From Termitomyces sp. T153 (Eukaryota > Basidiomycota > Agaricomycetes > Agaricales > Lyophyllaceae): a DNA stretch of 64,000 nt. This document shows, piece by piece, positions 10,793-22,768 of the stretch. The translations under genes were made by a program, and so were the position numbers. The stretch spans positions 1-64,000 of the forward strand of contig JACKQL020000034.1 in the NCBI GenBank assembly GCA_018296165.2. Reading direction: 5' to 3'. A model generated the notes under the pieces. The model had not been told where the DNA came from. It was given only the letters and a program-made list of their open reading frames with translations, and ran no database searches. Position 1 is the first letter of the stretch, and the number at the start of each line of letters is the position of its first letter.

Positions 10793-11757
10793 TGCTGACT
10801 ATAGAGGCTCAGCTTAATTGAGCAAGTCCTTACTAGGTGGAGATAATGTCCTGCACTTATAACCTAGTGCTCCAGGAAGGTCCAGACATCAGATACTTGT
10901 GAGGGGAGGTTTGGGAAAGTGGTCCAAGTAAGCCTAGGGTGGTCCAGGGAAGTCTAAGACAAGTTACAAGGAGGGTTGGGCTTGGAGGTGTGTCAGGCAC
11001 AAGTCTGGATGCAAGTATTGAGAGTGTGGGGTAATCAGGGGTTATGCAAGTGATGGGAGTAGGACTGGAGATTTATGAGGGATCAATTAGTGTAAATAGA
11101 GTCTGGGGCTGAGCATAGGGCAAGGTCTGGAGTTAGCTATGAATGTACAAGTTGTAAATAAATGAACAGAAATTGTAACAGAGTTAGAGGTGAAAGGAGT
11201 TCAGGCACATGTGAAAGGAAATAGAGCAGATGAGGCAAGACAGAGTTGAGACAAGACAGAGATGAGAATAAGATAGATTTAATGAGATGCAAAACTAGAG
11301 ACAAAAATAGAAATGAAGCCAGGAAACATAACAAACACAGATGTAAGTAGATAATATCAAGACTACTGTAGCAAATATTGCTCTATACTTTATATACTGA
11401 CTACTGGAACTCCTCTAGGGGCTGCAGGTCTGAAAGTGAGGTTGATGTGGCCACACAGGCCTGGCAGATGTTGGTTCTGATTGGGTGAACTATAATGACA
11501 CATTGGTATGGGTCTGCAGTGTGTGCCAAAGTTCTTGGGAGGTGTTGGGGATATTTGGGAGCTCAGAAGAGAATGGGTGGGAGTAACAGGGCTTGCTAGG
11601 AGCTGTTAGAGTCTGCCAGGGGGGCATCAGAGTTAGCCAGGGTAGGTGCTGTGGGTGAACAAGGGTTGGAGTAAGTCAAGGAGGTGCTGGCAGGTTGTCC
11701 AGGCATTTGTAGTATGCAGGGGGGAGGGGTCTGGAGGTCCCAGGTTGAGTCATAACA
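10793..11757 (-). repeat. G1 LTR (about 965 bp), reverse orientation
   Basis: Begins TATTAGGTTCTGCTGACTAT and ends GTCATAACA, matching the other G1 LTRs over the full length. It carries the TATA region and the TAATATCAAGACT segment (about 11351-11363) used for predicted self-priming. No matching 5 bp flanks (GTCTC and TCACC), so it is not a simple solo LTR insertion. Confidence 0.85.
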
Positions 11758-11779
11758 TCACCTTCCCTTCAGCGAAAAT

Positions 11780-12005
11780 CAAAGCTGCAGCAACATGCAT
11801 TAGTCAGCAGAAAATATACATCAGTCAGCAACAAGTGATAGCAGCATGGGAAACAAAGTCAAAGCAAGGCTACTGTTCATCAGGGAGTTCCTCCAAGTTA
11901 ATTAAAAGGGTCAGGACATACTCTGGTGCTTTCCAATTTCTTTCCTATGTCTTTATTAGCTTTCTCATCAGCATCATTGTTGTCCCCAACCCCTCCTCCT
12001 GATGA
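11780..12005 (-). repeat. Inverted repeat arm B
   Basis: Reverse-complement homologue of 10152-10345. Together the arms enclose the G3 integrase piece and a G1 LTR. Confidence 0.6.
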
Positions 12006-13166
12006 GAATTGCATGGGCATCTGAGCCAAATATAAAAGTTGTTGGAGGAAATTTAATTGCCATTGGGACTAGAGGAGAGTAGACTCAATGTATTGTTGTT
12101 GTGAGTGCAGGGGTCCAGTGCTAGAGGCCATACTGACTGAGCTTGACAGAGTTGTCTATGGTGGTGGCAGGCCCCTCTGGGAGTTCTTCTTACAAGAGAG
12201 AGTTAGAGCAAGTCAATCACATTATCCTGGTGCTGCCAGCCCATTCTGTGAGGCCAAGCCTGAGAGTAGGGATTGTGCAGATTGTCCCAGAGAATAGTAA
12301 GGTGCTATAAGCAAAGGTAACACCAGAGATGTTTGTGGAGGCACTTAAACAAACATGGGGCCCCCCAATGCTGGAGTGGTGTCAGAGTGAAGCTCTGGTA
12401 GGTCCTGAGGTGTGCTGGTATTCTAAGCTGACTGATCATCCTTAATGTGCCCTCTGCACCCAGTGCAAGAAGGCCCATGAGTTTGACAGGCCCATGTCTG
12501 GGTCTTGTTGTGATATTGCTCCCAGCATAAAAAGTGTTCCATTTTAATGGAACAGCATGCAGTCTGCATATCTGTAGAGCAGGGATAGGAGCTGGACTGG
12601 GTGAGGGGGCAGCTGAGCAAGGAATGGAAGGCCAGGATGCTAGAGAATTAGGGGGAAGTTAGCAAGGAAGGTGAGTCCTCTGTAAGGGAGTCACAAGGAG
12701 GAGGCACCAGCTGTATGGAACAAGAGAAAGCAGAGGGCATCTCCTTCTCCAAAAACCAGGCCCAGTAAGAAGCCCTAGAGAGAGGTAGCAATGGCAGGCC
12801 CTCCCAGGACTCATATATAGTTTCCTGGCTTAGAAGCTCCAATGGGGTGGCTGGTGAATACTCTTAGATTAGCATCCTCAACTACAGAAATGTTCCTGCA
12901 TTAGCAAATAGAGGGACTCACATAAATGCTGACAATGCAGGAGGAGGAGATTTGGAAAGTATGGGAGGACTGGGATGCAGCAAGGAGAGACTGAGATGTG
13001 GCATAGAGAGAGCAGGGCATCACTATGCAGATAGCTGCCAAGGTTGGAGGTGTGGGGTTTGCAAGAATGCTTGGAACAGTTGGAGGCATGGCACATAGAG
13101 AGAATGGAGGGGCAGTAGAGAGTGCTAGGGAGGTGGCAGAAAGAATGGTTGGTGAATGAGGTAGCT
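12006..13166. other. Unassigned degenerate coding-like DNA
   Basis: The minus strand shows several open but frameshifted stretches (12423-12620, 12648-12842, 12878-13204) rich in Ser, Pro and Leu. One Cys-rich segment at 12423-12560 includes SCTGCRGHIK. This may be the remains of a retroelement accessory protein; no family is recognised. Confidence 0.35.
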
Positions 13167-14003
13167 GTCATGACCTGTTTCCAGAACCTCCAACCTCTTT
13201 TCAAGCAACCTCACTTCCCTAGAGTCCCCCCCCCCAACACCCCCTTGACTTTTCCTGATCTTTATTGACTCACAGTGCCCACTCTGGCTAAATCCAACAC
13301 TTCTTCAGCAAACTCTGACAGCCCTCTAGCTAACTCCAACATGTTTCTTACAGGCCCCAGTGCTTTCCTTTCTCCTCCTGAGCCTCTAGAACCTGCTCCC
13401 ACAATTCCTGATGCTAGCATATGTTACTGCTTTGCTAGCCCAACTCACCTGACCAGCTCCAAAACATTACAACAATCTTAGGGCAGCCCACATTCATGTT
13501 TGATTTGAGAAGGCAGTCCATTGGGTACTTGAAGATCATATGATTGTTATCATGGGTGTACATATTTCATCACTGTACCATTGCAGCCTGCCTACTGATC
13601 ATAACCAACATCTGTTGACTCTGTACAGCCCCAACAAGCCCTGCCACTAGACCTGCTATTCCCAGAGCAGTTTCAGTAGTTGGTATATAAGTTGTAGAGT
13701 AACATCCCATACTCTAGTCTTGATATTGCCTAACATTACCTATGTTTTGATTGATTGTCTCTTGTGTTTTGTATATCTTATTATGTTTTCTCTTCTCTCA
13801 ATCTCCCAGTCTTGTCTCATCTTTATTTCCCATATTGTCTCATTATTATTTTGTATCTCTGCTTCAATCTATTTTTGTTCTTGTTTCAATCTTGCTTTGA
13901 CTCCATCTCATCTCACTTGTTTCTATTTTCTTTATCATGCCTAAGTCCTCTTCAACTCTAATGCTATTACAAACTCTATGCTTATAATCATGACTCCCCA
14001 AAC
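13167..14003 (+). repeat. G1 LTR, truncated by a G2 LTR
   Basis: Starts TGTCATGACC and carries TATATAA (13684-13690) 32 nt before AGTCTTGATATT (13716-13727). It is cut after about 840 bp where the G2 LTR begins at 14004. The last roughly 150-250 bp of the LTR are missing. Confidence 0.85.
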
Positions 14004-14372
14004 TGTAAGGGTGACCTCTGGAGTGGTGGATCAGAGTCATACAGCTAGCAGAGGGGAATCCAAAGTATATTAGCAGAGTAGACAATAATACAATCAGTAA
14101 TTAATCACCTAGCAGAGGGAAATCTGGATAGAATAAGTCTAAAGATCTCCACTGCTAGGTGCAGTGCATCAGCAGGTGGTGGAGGCATGGGAACTACTGT
14201 ACAGAAGGCTGGAGCTAATCCTAACCCTAGGACAATGATCAGTGAGATAATACAGAGAACTCTACAGTTCTCTAGAGATCTCCAGGATTTTGAAATGAGC
14301 CCTGGAGATACTAAACAAGCTGTAGAGGCACTGGAATAGGTCATGGAGGTCAGAAATGGAAATCTCCTGACA
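14004..14372 (-). repeat. G2 LTR, copy B
   Basis: 369 bp, plus-strand TGTAAGGGTG to CTCCTGACA. It interrupts the G1 LTR at 13167-14003. Confidence 0.85.
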
Positions 14373-15570
14373 TTACCCCCCTCTAGCATGCAGTGTTTTA
14401 ACACATGGGGTGAAAGAAGTCTCTGATCACTTGGTCCACTAGCAAAATGGGGTAGATTCCTTGTATAGTGCACAGAGCATTCGGGTGTCTCCTGTGGAAC
14501 TTTTTGATGAGTCCAAGGACATGCACATTCTCCTGTGGTTCTCAGGAGATATTCTCAATCCCATAGCCCTTCCACTTCACCTTGTACTGTAGCTGTATCC
14601 AGAATAAATGACTATCCAAGATTTCCTCCACCTCATACTCCTTGCTGTTGTCAACCACCACTGGGAGTGGTAGAGGTGGTGGACATTGCCCTGGAATAGA
14701 ATTCTTTGGAGCTGGAGTCAGTTTGACCACATTGAACACCAAATGAAGCTGGCACATTCCCATAGGGAGCTGGAGTTGGTAGGCTAGGGGCCCTACCTGC
14801 CATTCCACTGTAAAAGGTCCCAACTGATGGTGTGACAGCTTTTTTAAGGGCCAGGTAGTCATAATATCAGAGGCATCCAGATAGACTCAATTTATGGGCT
14901 GGTATTTGTGCCCTGGAGTCCTTCCATGGTTGTAGTATCATGCCATATCATCCTTTGCCTTGGCTAGCACTGCTCAGACCTCCTCCTATGATCTCTTCAT
15001 CCAGTCCACAAATTTATTTACTGCTTCATTTTTCAAGGGTTGGGTGCAGGGTTTGAAGCCCATGTGCAGGTGCTGTCCAGTGTCAAGAAAGAATGGGGAG
15101 AACTGAGTGGATGTGTGAACATGATTGTTGTATTAGAACTCAGCATCAGAGAGGAATTTATCCCAGTCATCCTGGTGCTTGTTGCAGAAAAGGTGGAGGT
15201 ACTGCTCCAACTCCTAGTTTATGTATTTGGTCTGGCTGTCAGACTGCAGATGGTAGGTGGTGGAGGTGTGAAGCTTTATGCCAAGGAGTCAGTAGAGCTC
15301 CTTGGTGAAGTCTGCCACAAATTGTAGTCCCTGGTCAGAAACATAGGCATTAGAGAGGCTGTGGAGTTTTCAGATGTTCTTCTAGTACAGGTTTGCAGCA
15401 CCCATAGTGGAGCAGGTGGTGTGGGTCAGAATGAAGTGCACTTGCTTACTATACAGGTCTACAACCACTATGATTGCATCATAACCATGAGCATCACGGA
15501 GTTCTATGATGAAGTCCATAGAAGTCATGTCCCATTGTTCTGCAGGCATGGGCAGCATGGGAGAGTATTC
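14004..15570 (-). mobile_element. Ty3/Gypsy G2, 3' part (integrase, chromodomain, LTR)
   Basis: Read right to left. The integrase core is at 15382-15560 (MDFIIELRDAHGYDAIIVVVD, here damaged). The integrase C-terminal SH3-like segment and chromodomain are at 14542-14862 (LGPFTVEWQVGPLAYQLQLP, YEVEEILDSH, YKVKWKGYG). A purine tract then joins the 3' LTR at 14004-14372. The chromodomain puts this family among chromoviruses. At about 15570 the sequence switches to a G1 element in the same orientation. Confidence 0.85.
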
Positions 15571-17273
15571 TAGCAATGGCATAATCAGAGGTGTTGCAGA
15601 GAAGGATCATGGGCAGAGTGGGGTCAAAGTGGCAGAGAATTGGGGCAGAGGTGAAGGCCTTTTTGAGGAGGGTGAAAATGCTTTGGCACTTGCTATTCCC
15701 ATTCTAGGGGGTATCCTTCCAGGTGATCTGGTTGTGAGGTTTTGTGATCTCAGAGTAATTATTAATGAACCAGTAATAAAAGTTAGCAAACCCTAGAAAG
15801 GACTGTACCTCCTTGACATTCCAGGGCAGGGGCTAGTTGAGAATGGCCTCAACCTTGACTGGGTCCATGCATACTCTGTCTGGAGTGATGATAACTCTAA
15901 GGTATTCAACCTCTATGGTATGAAAGGAGCACTTTTGGATTTGGTGTGGGGTGGTACTCCTGGAGTCATTCTAGGACATAGCAGATGTGCTCCAGATGTT
16001 CCTCTAGCAAGTTTGAGTAGATCAGGATGTCATCCAAGTACACAATAATAAAGACATCATTCACATTGTGGAAAATGTCCTTCATGAAGTATTGGAAGGT
16101 GGCAGAGGAGTTGGTCATTCCAAAATGCATAACGAGATACTTGAATAGGCCATAGAAGGTGCAGAAGGCAGTCTTCCATTCATGCCCTGGAGTATTTAGA
16201 TGTTGTTATAGCCAAAGTGGAGATCTATTGTTATGTAGATTTTGGCACTGCAGAGGCAGTTAACAAGATCTCTAATTAAGAGAAGAGGATAGTGGTTCTT
16301 TTTGGTGACTTTGTTGAGTCCCTGGTAGTCAATGCAGAGTTGGAGAGACCCATCCTTCTTTTTGACAAACAGGACTCATGCTCCAGTGGCAGAGATTGAA
16401 GAATATATGAAACTTGTGCCCAGCATATTATTGAGGGCCTAGAGTTCAATTTCAGACATGTTGTAGATCTTGCCAAATGGGGGAGAGATGCCTTCTTTGA
16501 AATCAAGTTTGTGATTGTAAGATCAGTGTAAAGGAAGTTCTTTTGTGCTTCCTTCAGAGAACACATCAGCAAATTCATGATACTCTGAGGAAATTACTTT
16601 GTGTAGGATTTGTTCCTCTGTTCTTTGTTCCAGTGGGGTAGTTCCTGCATGTAGGTGTTCCTCTAGTAAGGAGAGCATGATTTGGAGTTGATAGGTGGGG
16701 GTGCCATCTTGTAAGATGTGTGCAAAAGGAACAGTGCCAATAATATTGATGTCAAGGGCTTCTGTATTGATGGGGGTGGTTGTTGGGTGGTGGCAGTGGA
16801 GTCCAGAGTTGTGGCAGGGTTGTCTAGAGTGGTCTGACATTATTGATTGGGATACTGCAGGCCTTTATATTAATTCCTGAGGATGTTGGGAAGAAGCTAT
16901 TGGGGGACCAGAGCAGAGGTGTGCTTTTCTCCCTTTTTGGTCATTCTTGAGGGTTGTGGGGGTTTGGGTAGCTCCAGAGCTGCTGGAGTCAAGGTCAGGG
17001 ATATCAGAGTTTGAGGGGGGCTGGAGGCAGAGGGGAATAGCAGCTACTAGACTTGCTTTAGGGCCTGGGAACCATATGGTAAGGTCCTTCCAGTTGATGT
17101 CAGGGTTGATGTCCTGCCATCAGAGGAGTCCAAGCACAATCAAAGTTAACTGTGGAAGTTGGGTAACAAGGAGCTGGATCTGAAATCTTAAATTCTTGTC
17201 AAGGGTGAGGGCACTGTCATGGTATTGGGTGATTCCAGTTGATGTGGGGCTTCCATTGAAGAGCTGGATTGAG

Positions 17274-18349
17274 CATTATAACCTACTCCCAGGCCTTCAG
17301 ACCTCTTCTCAAGCAACCCTACTCCTCTGAAGTCCCCACTAACACCCACTCAATTCACCTCAACCTTTGTCCAACCCTAGGGCCTGCCCTAGCTAACTCT
17401 AATGCTTTCTTGGCTAACTCTGACACTTCCTCAGATGACTCCAATGCCCTACAGGCACCATTACTCCTCCATTCCTCACTGAGCTCCTGTTTATCCCCAA
17501 TGCTTTCCCTGAACTCTGGCATATGTCATGGACTCACACCAATGTGTCACTATAGTCTGCCCAACCACTCCAGAACATCCAAATAACCACAGTACAGCCC
17601 ATGCTCCCATCAGTTCCCTCAGTTCTCATCAGCATATCACTGAAGCCCACCAACTGATCAGAACCAACACCCATCAACTATGCAGCTCTAGCAAGCCTTG
17701 CTGCCAGACCCACTATCCCCAAAGAAGCTCTAGTAATCAGTATATAAGTTGTAGAGTAATATCTGCTACAGTAGCCTTGTTATTACCTACTTATATCTGT
17801 GTCTGTTACATTTCTTGATCTTGTCTCTGTTCTATTCCTAGTCTCACATCTCATTCAATCTATTTCATTCTTGTCTCTGTTTCATTTGCCTGCCTCAGTT
17901 TCCTTTATCATTGCCTGAACTTCTTTCAACTCTAGCACTGTTACAAACTCCATGCATATTTCTATTCATACATTTATAACCCCATACATTCATCATTAAT
18001 CCCAGACCTTGCTTTATGCTTGGCCCCAGCATCCATCAATACTAATTAATCCCCCATCAATCTCTGGTCCCACTCCTATCACTTACATAACCTCCACTTG
18101 CCCCACACCCTCAATACTTGCCTCTGGACTTGTGCCTGATGCATCCCTAGCCCCAACTCTCCTTGTACCTTGTCTTAGACTTCTCCAGACCACTTCAGAC
18201 TTATTCAGACCACTTTCCTCAGCTTATCCTCACAAGTATCTAAAGTCTGGACCTCCCCAGAATGCTAGGTCATAAGTGCAGGATGTTGCATCTGCCTAGT
18301 AAGGACTTGCCCAGTTAAGCTGAGCCTCTATAGTCAGCAGAACCTGACA
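17274..18349 (+). repeat. Solo G1 LTR (forward) with target duplication TTGAG
   Basis: 1076 bp, ending GAACCTGACA. It is flanked by TTGAG at 17269-17273 and 18350-18354. Removing it and one TTGAG gives a sequence collinear with the uninterrupted G1 copy around 34980-35010. The first few bases of the LTR (TGT) seem lost. Confidence 0.92.
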
Positions 18350-18709
18350 TTGAGGAGCTTGTCAAGAGTGTTGTGGAGAAGATTGAGTTGTTTGCTAACA
18401 AAGGTGCTAGAGGCTCTGCTGTCAATGAAGGTAGAGAAAACCATTGAAGAGCCATTGAGTTAGATATTGATGATGAACAATTGTGTGAATTTCAAATGAA
18501 GCTGTGGGGGAGTCTAGAGGATGTCAGTAGTGTCCTCAGGGCCCTCAAAGTGAAGTGAAATGTTGAAAGGGACTAGTCCAGAGTTGGTCAGGCTATCCCA
18601 GTTGAGGTGAAGGATGAGGCTGAGCCAGTCAATGCAGGAGTTAGTGGTGCAAAGCCAGAAGAAGCTAAGAATGAGGGGGGTAGAGGCATGTAGTTTGGAG
18701 TCCTGTTGT

Positions 18710-19824
18710 TGTTAGGTTCCACTGACCATGGGGGCTCAGCTTAACTGGGCAAGTCCTTATTAAGCAGACACAATGTCCTGCACTTATAACCTAGCATTCT
18801 AGAGAGGTCTGGACTTTGAATACTTATGAGGGTAAGCCAAGAAAAGCAGTCTGAGCAAGTCCAGAGTGGTTCAGAAAAGTCTAAGACAAGGTACAAGGAA
18901 GGGTTGGGCTTGAAGAAGACTTAGGTACAAGCCCAAAGGCAAGTATTGAAGGTGCAGGGCAAATAGAGGCTATGCAGGTGATGGGAGTGGGGCCAGAGTC
19001 TGATGGGGGATCAATTGCTATTGGTGGATCTTGAGGCCAAGTGTAAAGCAAGGTCCAAAGTTGGTTATGAATGTTTAGAAATCATAATTATAAGCATGGA
19101 GTTCATAACAGCATTAGAGTTGAAGGGAGCTTAGGCACAATAAAGAAAACAGAGATAGAGGAAATGAGACAGAGTTAAGGCAAGATTGAGACAAAAATAA
19201 AAATAGATTGAAACAGAGTTACAAGACAATAACAAGACAATGGAGACAAAACAAGACTGGGAGACTGAGAGAAGGCAAAATGTAACAAGAAATATGAAAC
19301 ACAAAGAATCCAAGTAAGCAACATCAATATCAAGACTAGAGTATGGGATGCTACTCTATGACTTATATACCAGCTACTGGAACTCCTCTAGGGATAGCAA
19401 GTCTGACAGCAGGCTTGTCAGGGTGATGTGGAGTTGATGGATATCAGTTGTAATCAGTGAGCAGGCTGCAGTAATATACTGATGGGATCTGGTAGAAACA
19501 TGAGCCACCCTGGAGTCATTATAATGTTCCAGACTTGGTCAGGTAAGCCATGGTAACAAGTCAATAACATATACTAGGATCAAAAACAGTGTTGGTGGGT
19601 TCTGTGGGCTCAGAAGAGGAAGGGGAAGTGTTGGGGCCTGCAGGAAATATATCAGAGTTTGTTAGGAGAGCCATCAGGGTTTGCTAGAGGAGCATCAGAG
19701 TTAGCTGGAGTGGGCACTATAGGTGGACAAAGATTGGAGTGGATTGAGGAAGTGTTGGTAGATATCCCAGGGAAGTGTAGGGCTGCTGGGAAGAGGTCCA
19801 GAAGCCTGAGAATAGGTCATGACA
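18710..19824 (-). repeat. Solo G1 LTR (reverse) with target duplication GTTGT
   Basis: 1115 bp, TGTTAGGTTC to AGGTCATGACA. It is flanked by GTTGT at 18705-18709 and 19825-19829. The empty site is seen in the other G1 copy near 35365. Confidence 0.93.
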
Positions 19825-22768
19825 GTTGTTGTCTGTTGGCAAAGGTCATGGTTGTTTCCACACAATGGATGATGTCTCTAGTAGAGGTGGGTTTGCCATC
19901 AAAGAGTTTGAGATGGATGGGAGTGGACAGGTGCTAGAGGTGTTGTAGAGTGAGTGCTGCCAGAGATTCATTGATGAAGTTGTCTGTGGAATCACTGTTG
20001 ACTAGAGTAGGAACAGGGCTGGCAGAGAATGAGAGGGTAGTGCAGAAGAGGAGGGAGTGGGAGGTGTGCAATGGGAGGTGTGCTGGGAGGGTGTCTGGAG
20101 AGAGTACCATTGTGTGGAGAACTGCAGCCAGAGCAGAAAAGATGTTGGTGTCTGATCTACAATTTAATGCATCTTCAAAATCTAAACTGCTAACTTGATT
20201 TCCATAAATTAGTAGTTGCAGTCTTTGCTGTTAAAAGTTCATACAGCACATCCTATCACCTGGCATTTGGGGCAACTACTAATAAAATATCCCTGCTCAC
20301 CATATAAAATGCATGTGCCCTCCTTCCATTGCTTCTTCTGAGTCTCCTCCAGTGCATCAATCCAAGGCCTGTTTCAAATTTTGTTTGCACATAGAGCCTC
20401 CTAGTCTTCAGTGGGGTCTGGAGCATTGTCAGAGTTCTGGGAATTGTTAGAGTTGATGTCTAGGGGCTCTGGGGCCTTGTAGAGGTCAGTGGCATTGAGT
20501 TGGGCAGGGAGGCAGAGTCCTAGAGGTCAATTAGTGCTGGAGAGTCCTTGTCCTGGGAGGAAACAGGGTGTGAGGTTGGTGGGGGCTGCAGGAAATGGTG
20601 GTCAGTTGCTATTGAATGCTCCATGTTTCCAGTTGATATTGCTGAAAGTGTTCCAGGTGGTTTGGAGGGCTGTATTTTTGCTCTAATCTTTCCAATAGCA
20701 TTGATCAACTTGCATAACAAGTGCTTTGTAACCATTGTATGTGGTTTGCTTAGGCATGAAGCAGAGTATGTCCTTGATACATTAAGAAAGGGCACAGCAG
20801 AGGGCAAACCAAAGAGCATTGTGGTTCCAACCTGTTTCATAAGCTTCTTGCTCAAACCAGACAATAAAGATTGTAAACTGCTTATTGTCATGCATCCAGA
20901 GGTTGAAGAGGTTTTCTTCCACTTCTGCTACAGTGTCAAAGACTTCAAACTTACTGGAGAACTCCTGAGTAAAAGCAGGCCAGTTCAAGAGTATGGAGTT
21001 GTTGGGATCAAATTGGAGCAGTACTATATAGTGGTCAAAGGCAATGCTCTGTAGATATGAGGCATCAAAGGCCACCTATGAGCTCTCAAGTTAAGAAGTG
21101 ATGGGCTTAGTTTGGAACATAGTAAGACACTGTATTAGGAAGATTCTCCATTTTTGGAGGTCATAGCCAGTGAAGGGCTCTGGCTTCTGGATATTGAGCT
21201 TGCTTTCCCAGGCCAATGCATTGCAAGTGTTGTCCTGGGTGTTTTGATTTCAGGAGAGGTCCAGCATTGTAATAGTAATAGTTGTTGTTCCTGCCTCTGT
21301 GCTGAAGAGAGAAGTTGTCTATGGCCAGGCCCCATCTGCCTAAAGGTCCACTGTTAGGAGGTCCACCACTTAGAGGTGGGCCAGCATTGCCTGGAGGGGA
21401 GCTCAGGGCCCAGCAAGGAAGAGGGGGCTGGCAGTCCAAAGTTGTTGTTGTCAATGGAACAGTTGGATAAGGAGATTGGCAAGGGCCCAAGAGAGTTAGT
21501 GGAGAGAGGAAGTCTGAGTGCTCTGGAGCCTGTGAGTTGATGCAGAGGAGCTGGAGTGTCTTGACAGGGCAGGTGTGTGTTTGGAGGGGCATTACTATAA
21601 GAGGCACAGAGGTCAAAGTGTAGAGTTTGTCCTGGAGAAGGCTTAGGGCTCCATTGTGAGGGGCAGATTCTCCACTGCAATTCTCAGGTTCATTGATATA
21701 AGAGAGAGAGTGGTTGGAAACAAGGTTGTTGTAGGCAAGCAGGGGTTGGAGTACTCTTTGGGTGCAAGGCTCAGGCTTGGTAGGCTGGTTCTAGATGCAG
21801 AAGGTGCTGGGAACAGAGTTTGCCCTGGAGCAAGTGGAGAGGGCCAAAGTATGAGTGGCAGGTTGGTCAAAGAGCCCTCCAGTGGGATTGAAGGACTTCA
21901 GGATGTTAGATGTGGTGTTGAGCTCCTCCTGCTGATAGGGAATGGGAGCCAGAGCTTCAGTTTGCACCCCAGTAAGTTCTTCTTATTGTACATTGAAGAA
22001 GCAAGCCAGGTCCAAGAGGTCCTCAAATTAGTGGGAGTTTGGGCTAGTGTAGATTTCTTTGACTAGGGTGCAGAGTTCATTCTGGAGGTTGGCATTGATC
22101 TCCAGGGTATCTTAAGTAGGTTCAGAAAGGGTGCCCTGCTAGTAATATTTGTGTAAGTTGAAGAGATAGTCTGCTCAGACCTCCAAAGTTCTAGAGGTGT
22201 TGTGATACCCAAGGTTGATGAGGAGGGTGTGAGTGTGTCTTGCAAACTCCACAGAGGAGAGGCAAAGGAAGTGGAGGACTTTATTGCACTGCTCGATATA
22301 GGCTTCAACCTGTTGCTGTCTTGGAGAAGGTGGAGCTTGAAGTGGAGAGTTGAAGCTGGGAGGGAAATAGTTGTCAAACTGTTCTAGAGGGAATAGGAGT
22401 GCAGCAGAGTTTGTGTAAGCATAGTAGTGTGTCTGGAGAGGTAGGCTGGATTGAGTGGAGCTGGGAGTGCTCATGTGGCTATTAACATCCCGAGTGGTCC
22501 TCCAAGATACATGTGGGAGTACACTCCATCAGCAGGGTACATCAAGGGGCAGCACCAGCCCAGGAGTATTCTCTGACTGATAGAAGAAAAGTAAAAGGCC
22601 TGGTTCTGATCTGGGGTCCAATGACAGGAAGTGTAGTGATCTGCAAGTAGAGCAGGATAAAACAGGGCATAATAATTTTCAGAGATTGGTCAGCCATAAC
22701 CATTAGTTAGGTAGCCAGCAGGAGTGTATGCAGGGTTAAATGCAGACATTGAGAATGGGGTAAGGGAG

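Noticed and set aside
10793..11757. Solo LTR by insertion, like the two at 17.3 and 18.7 kb
   Set aside because: The flanking 5-mers do not match and the flanks are not collinear with an empty site.
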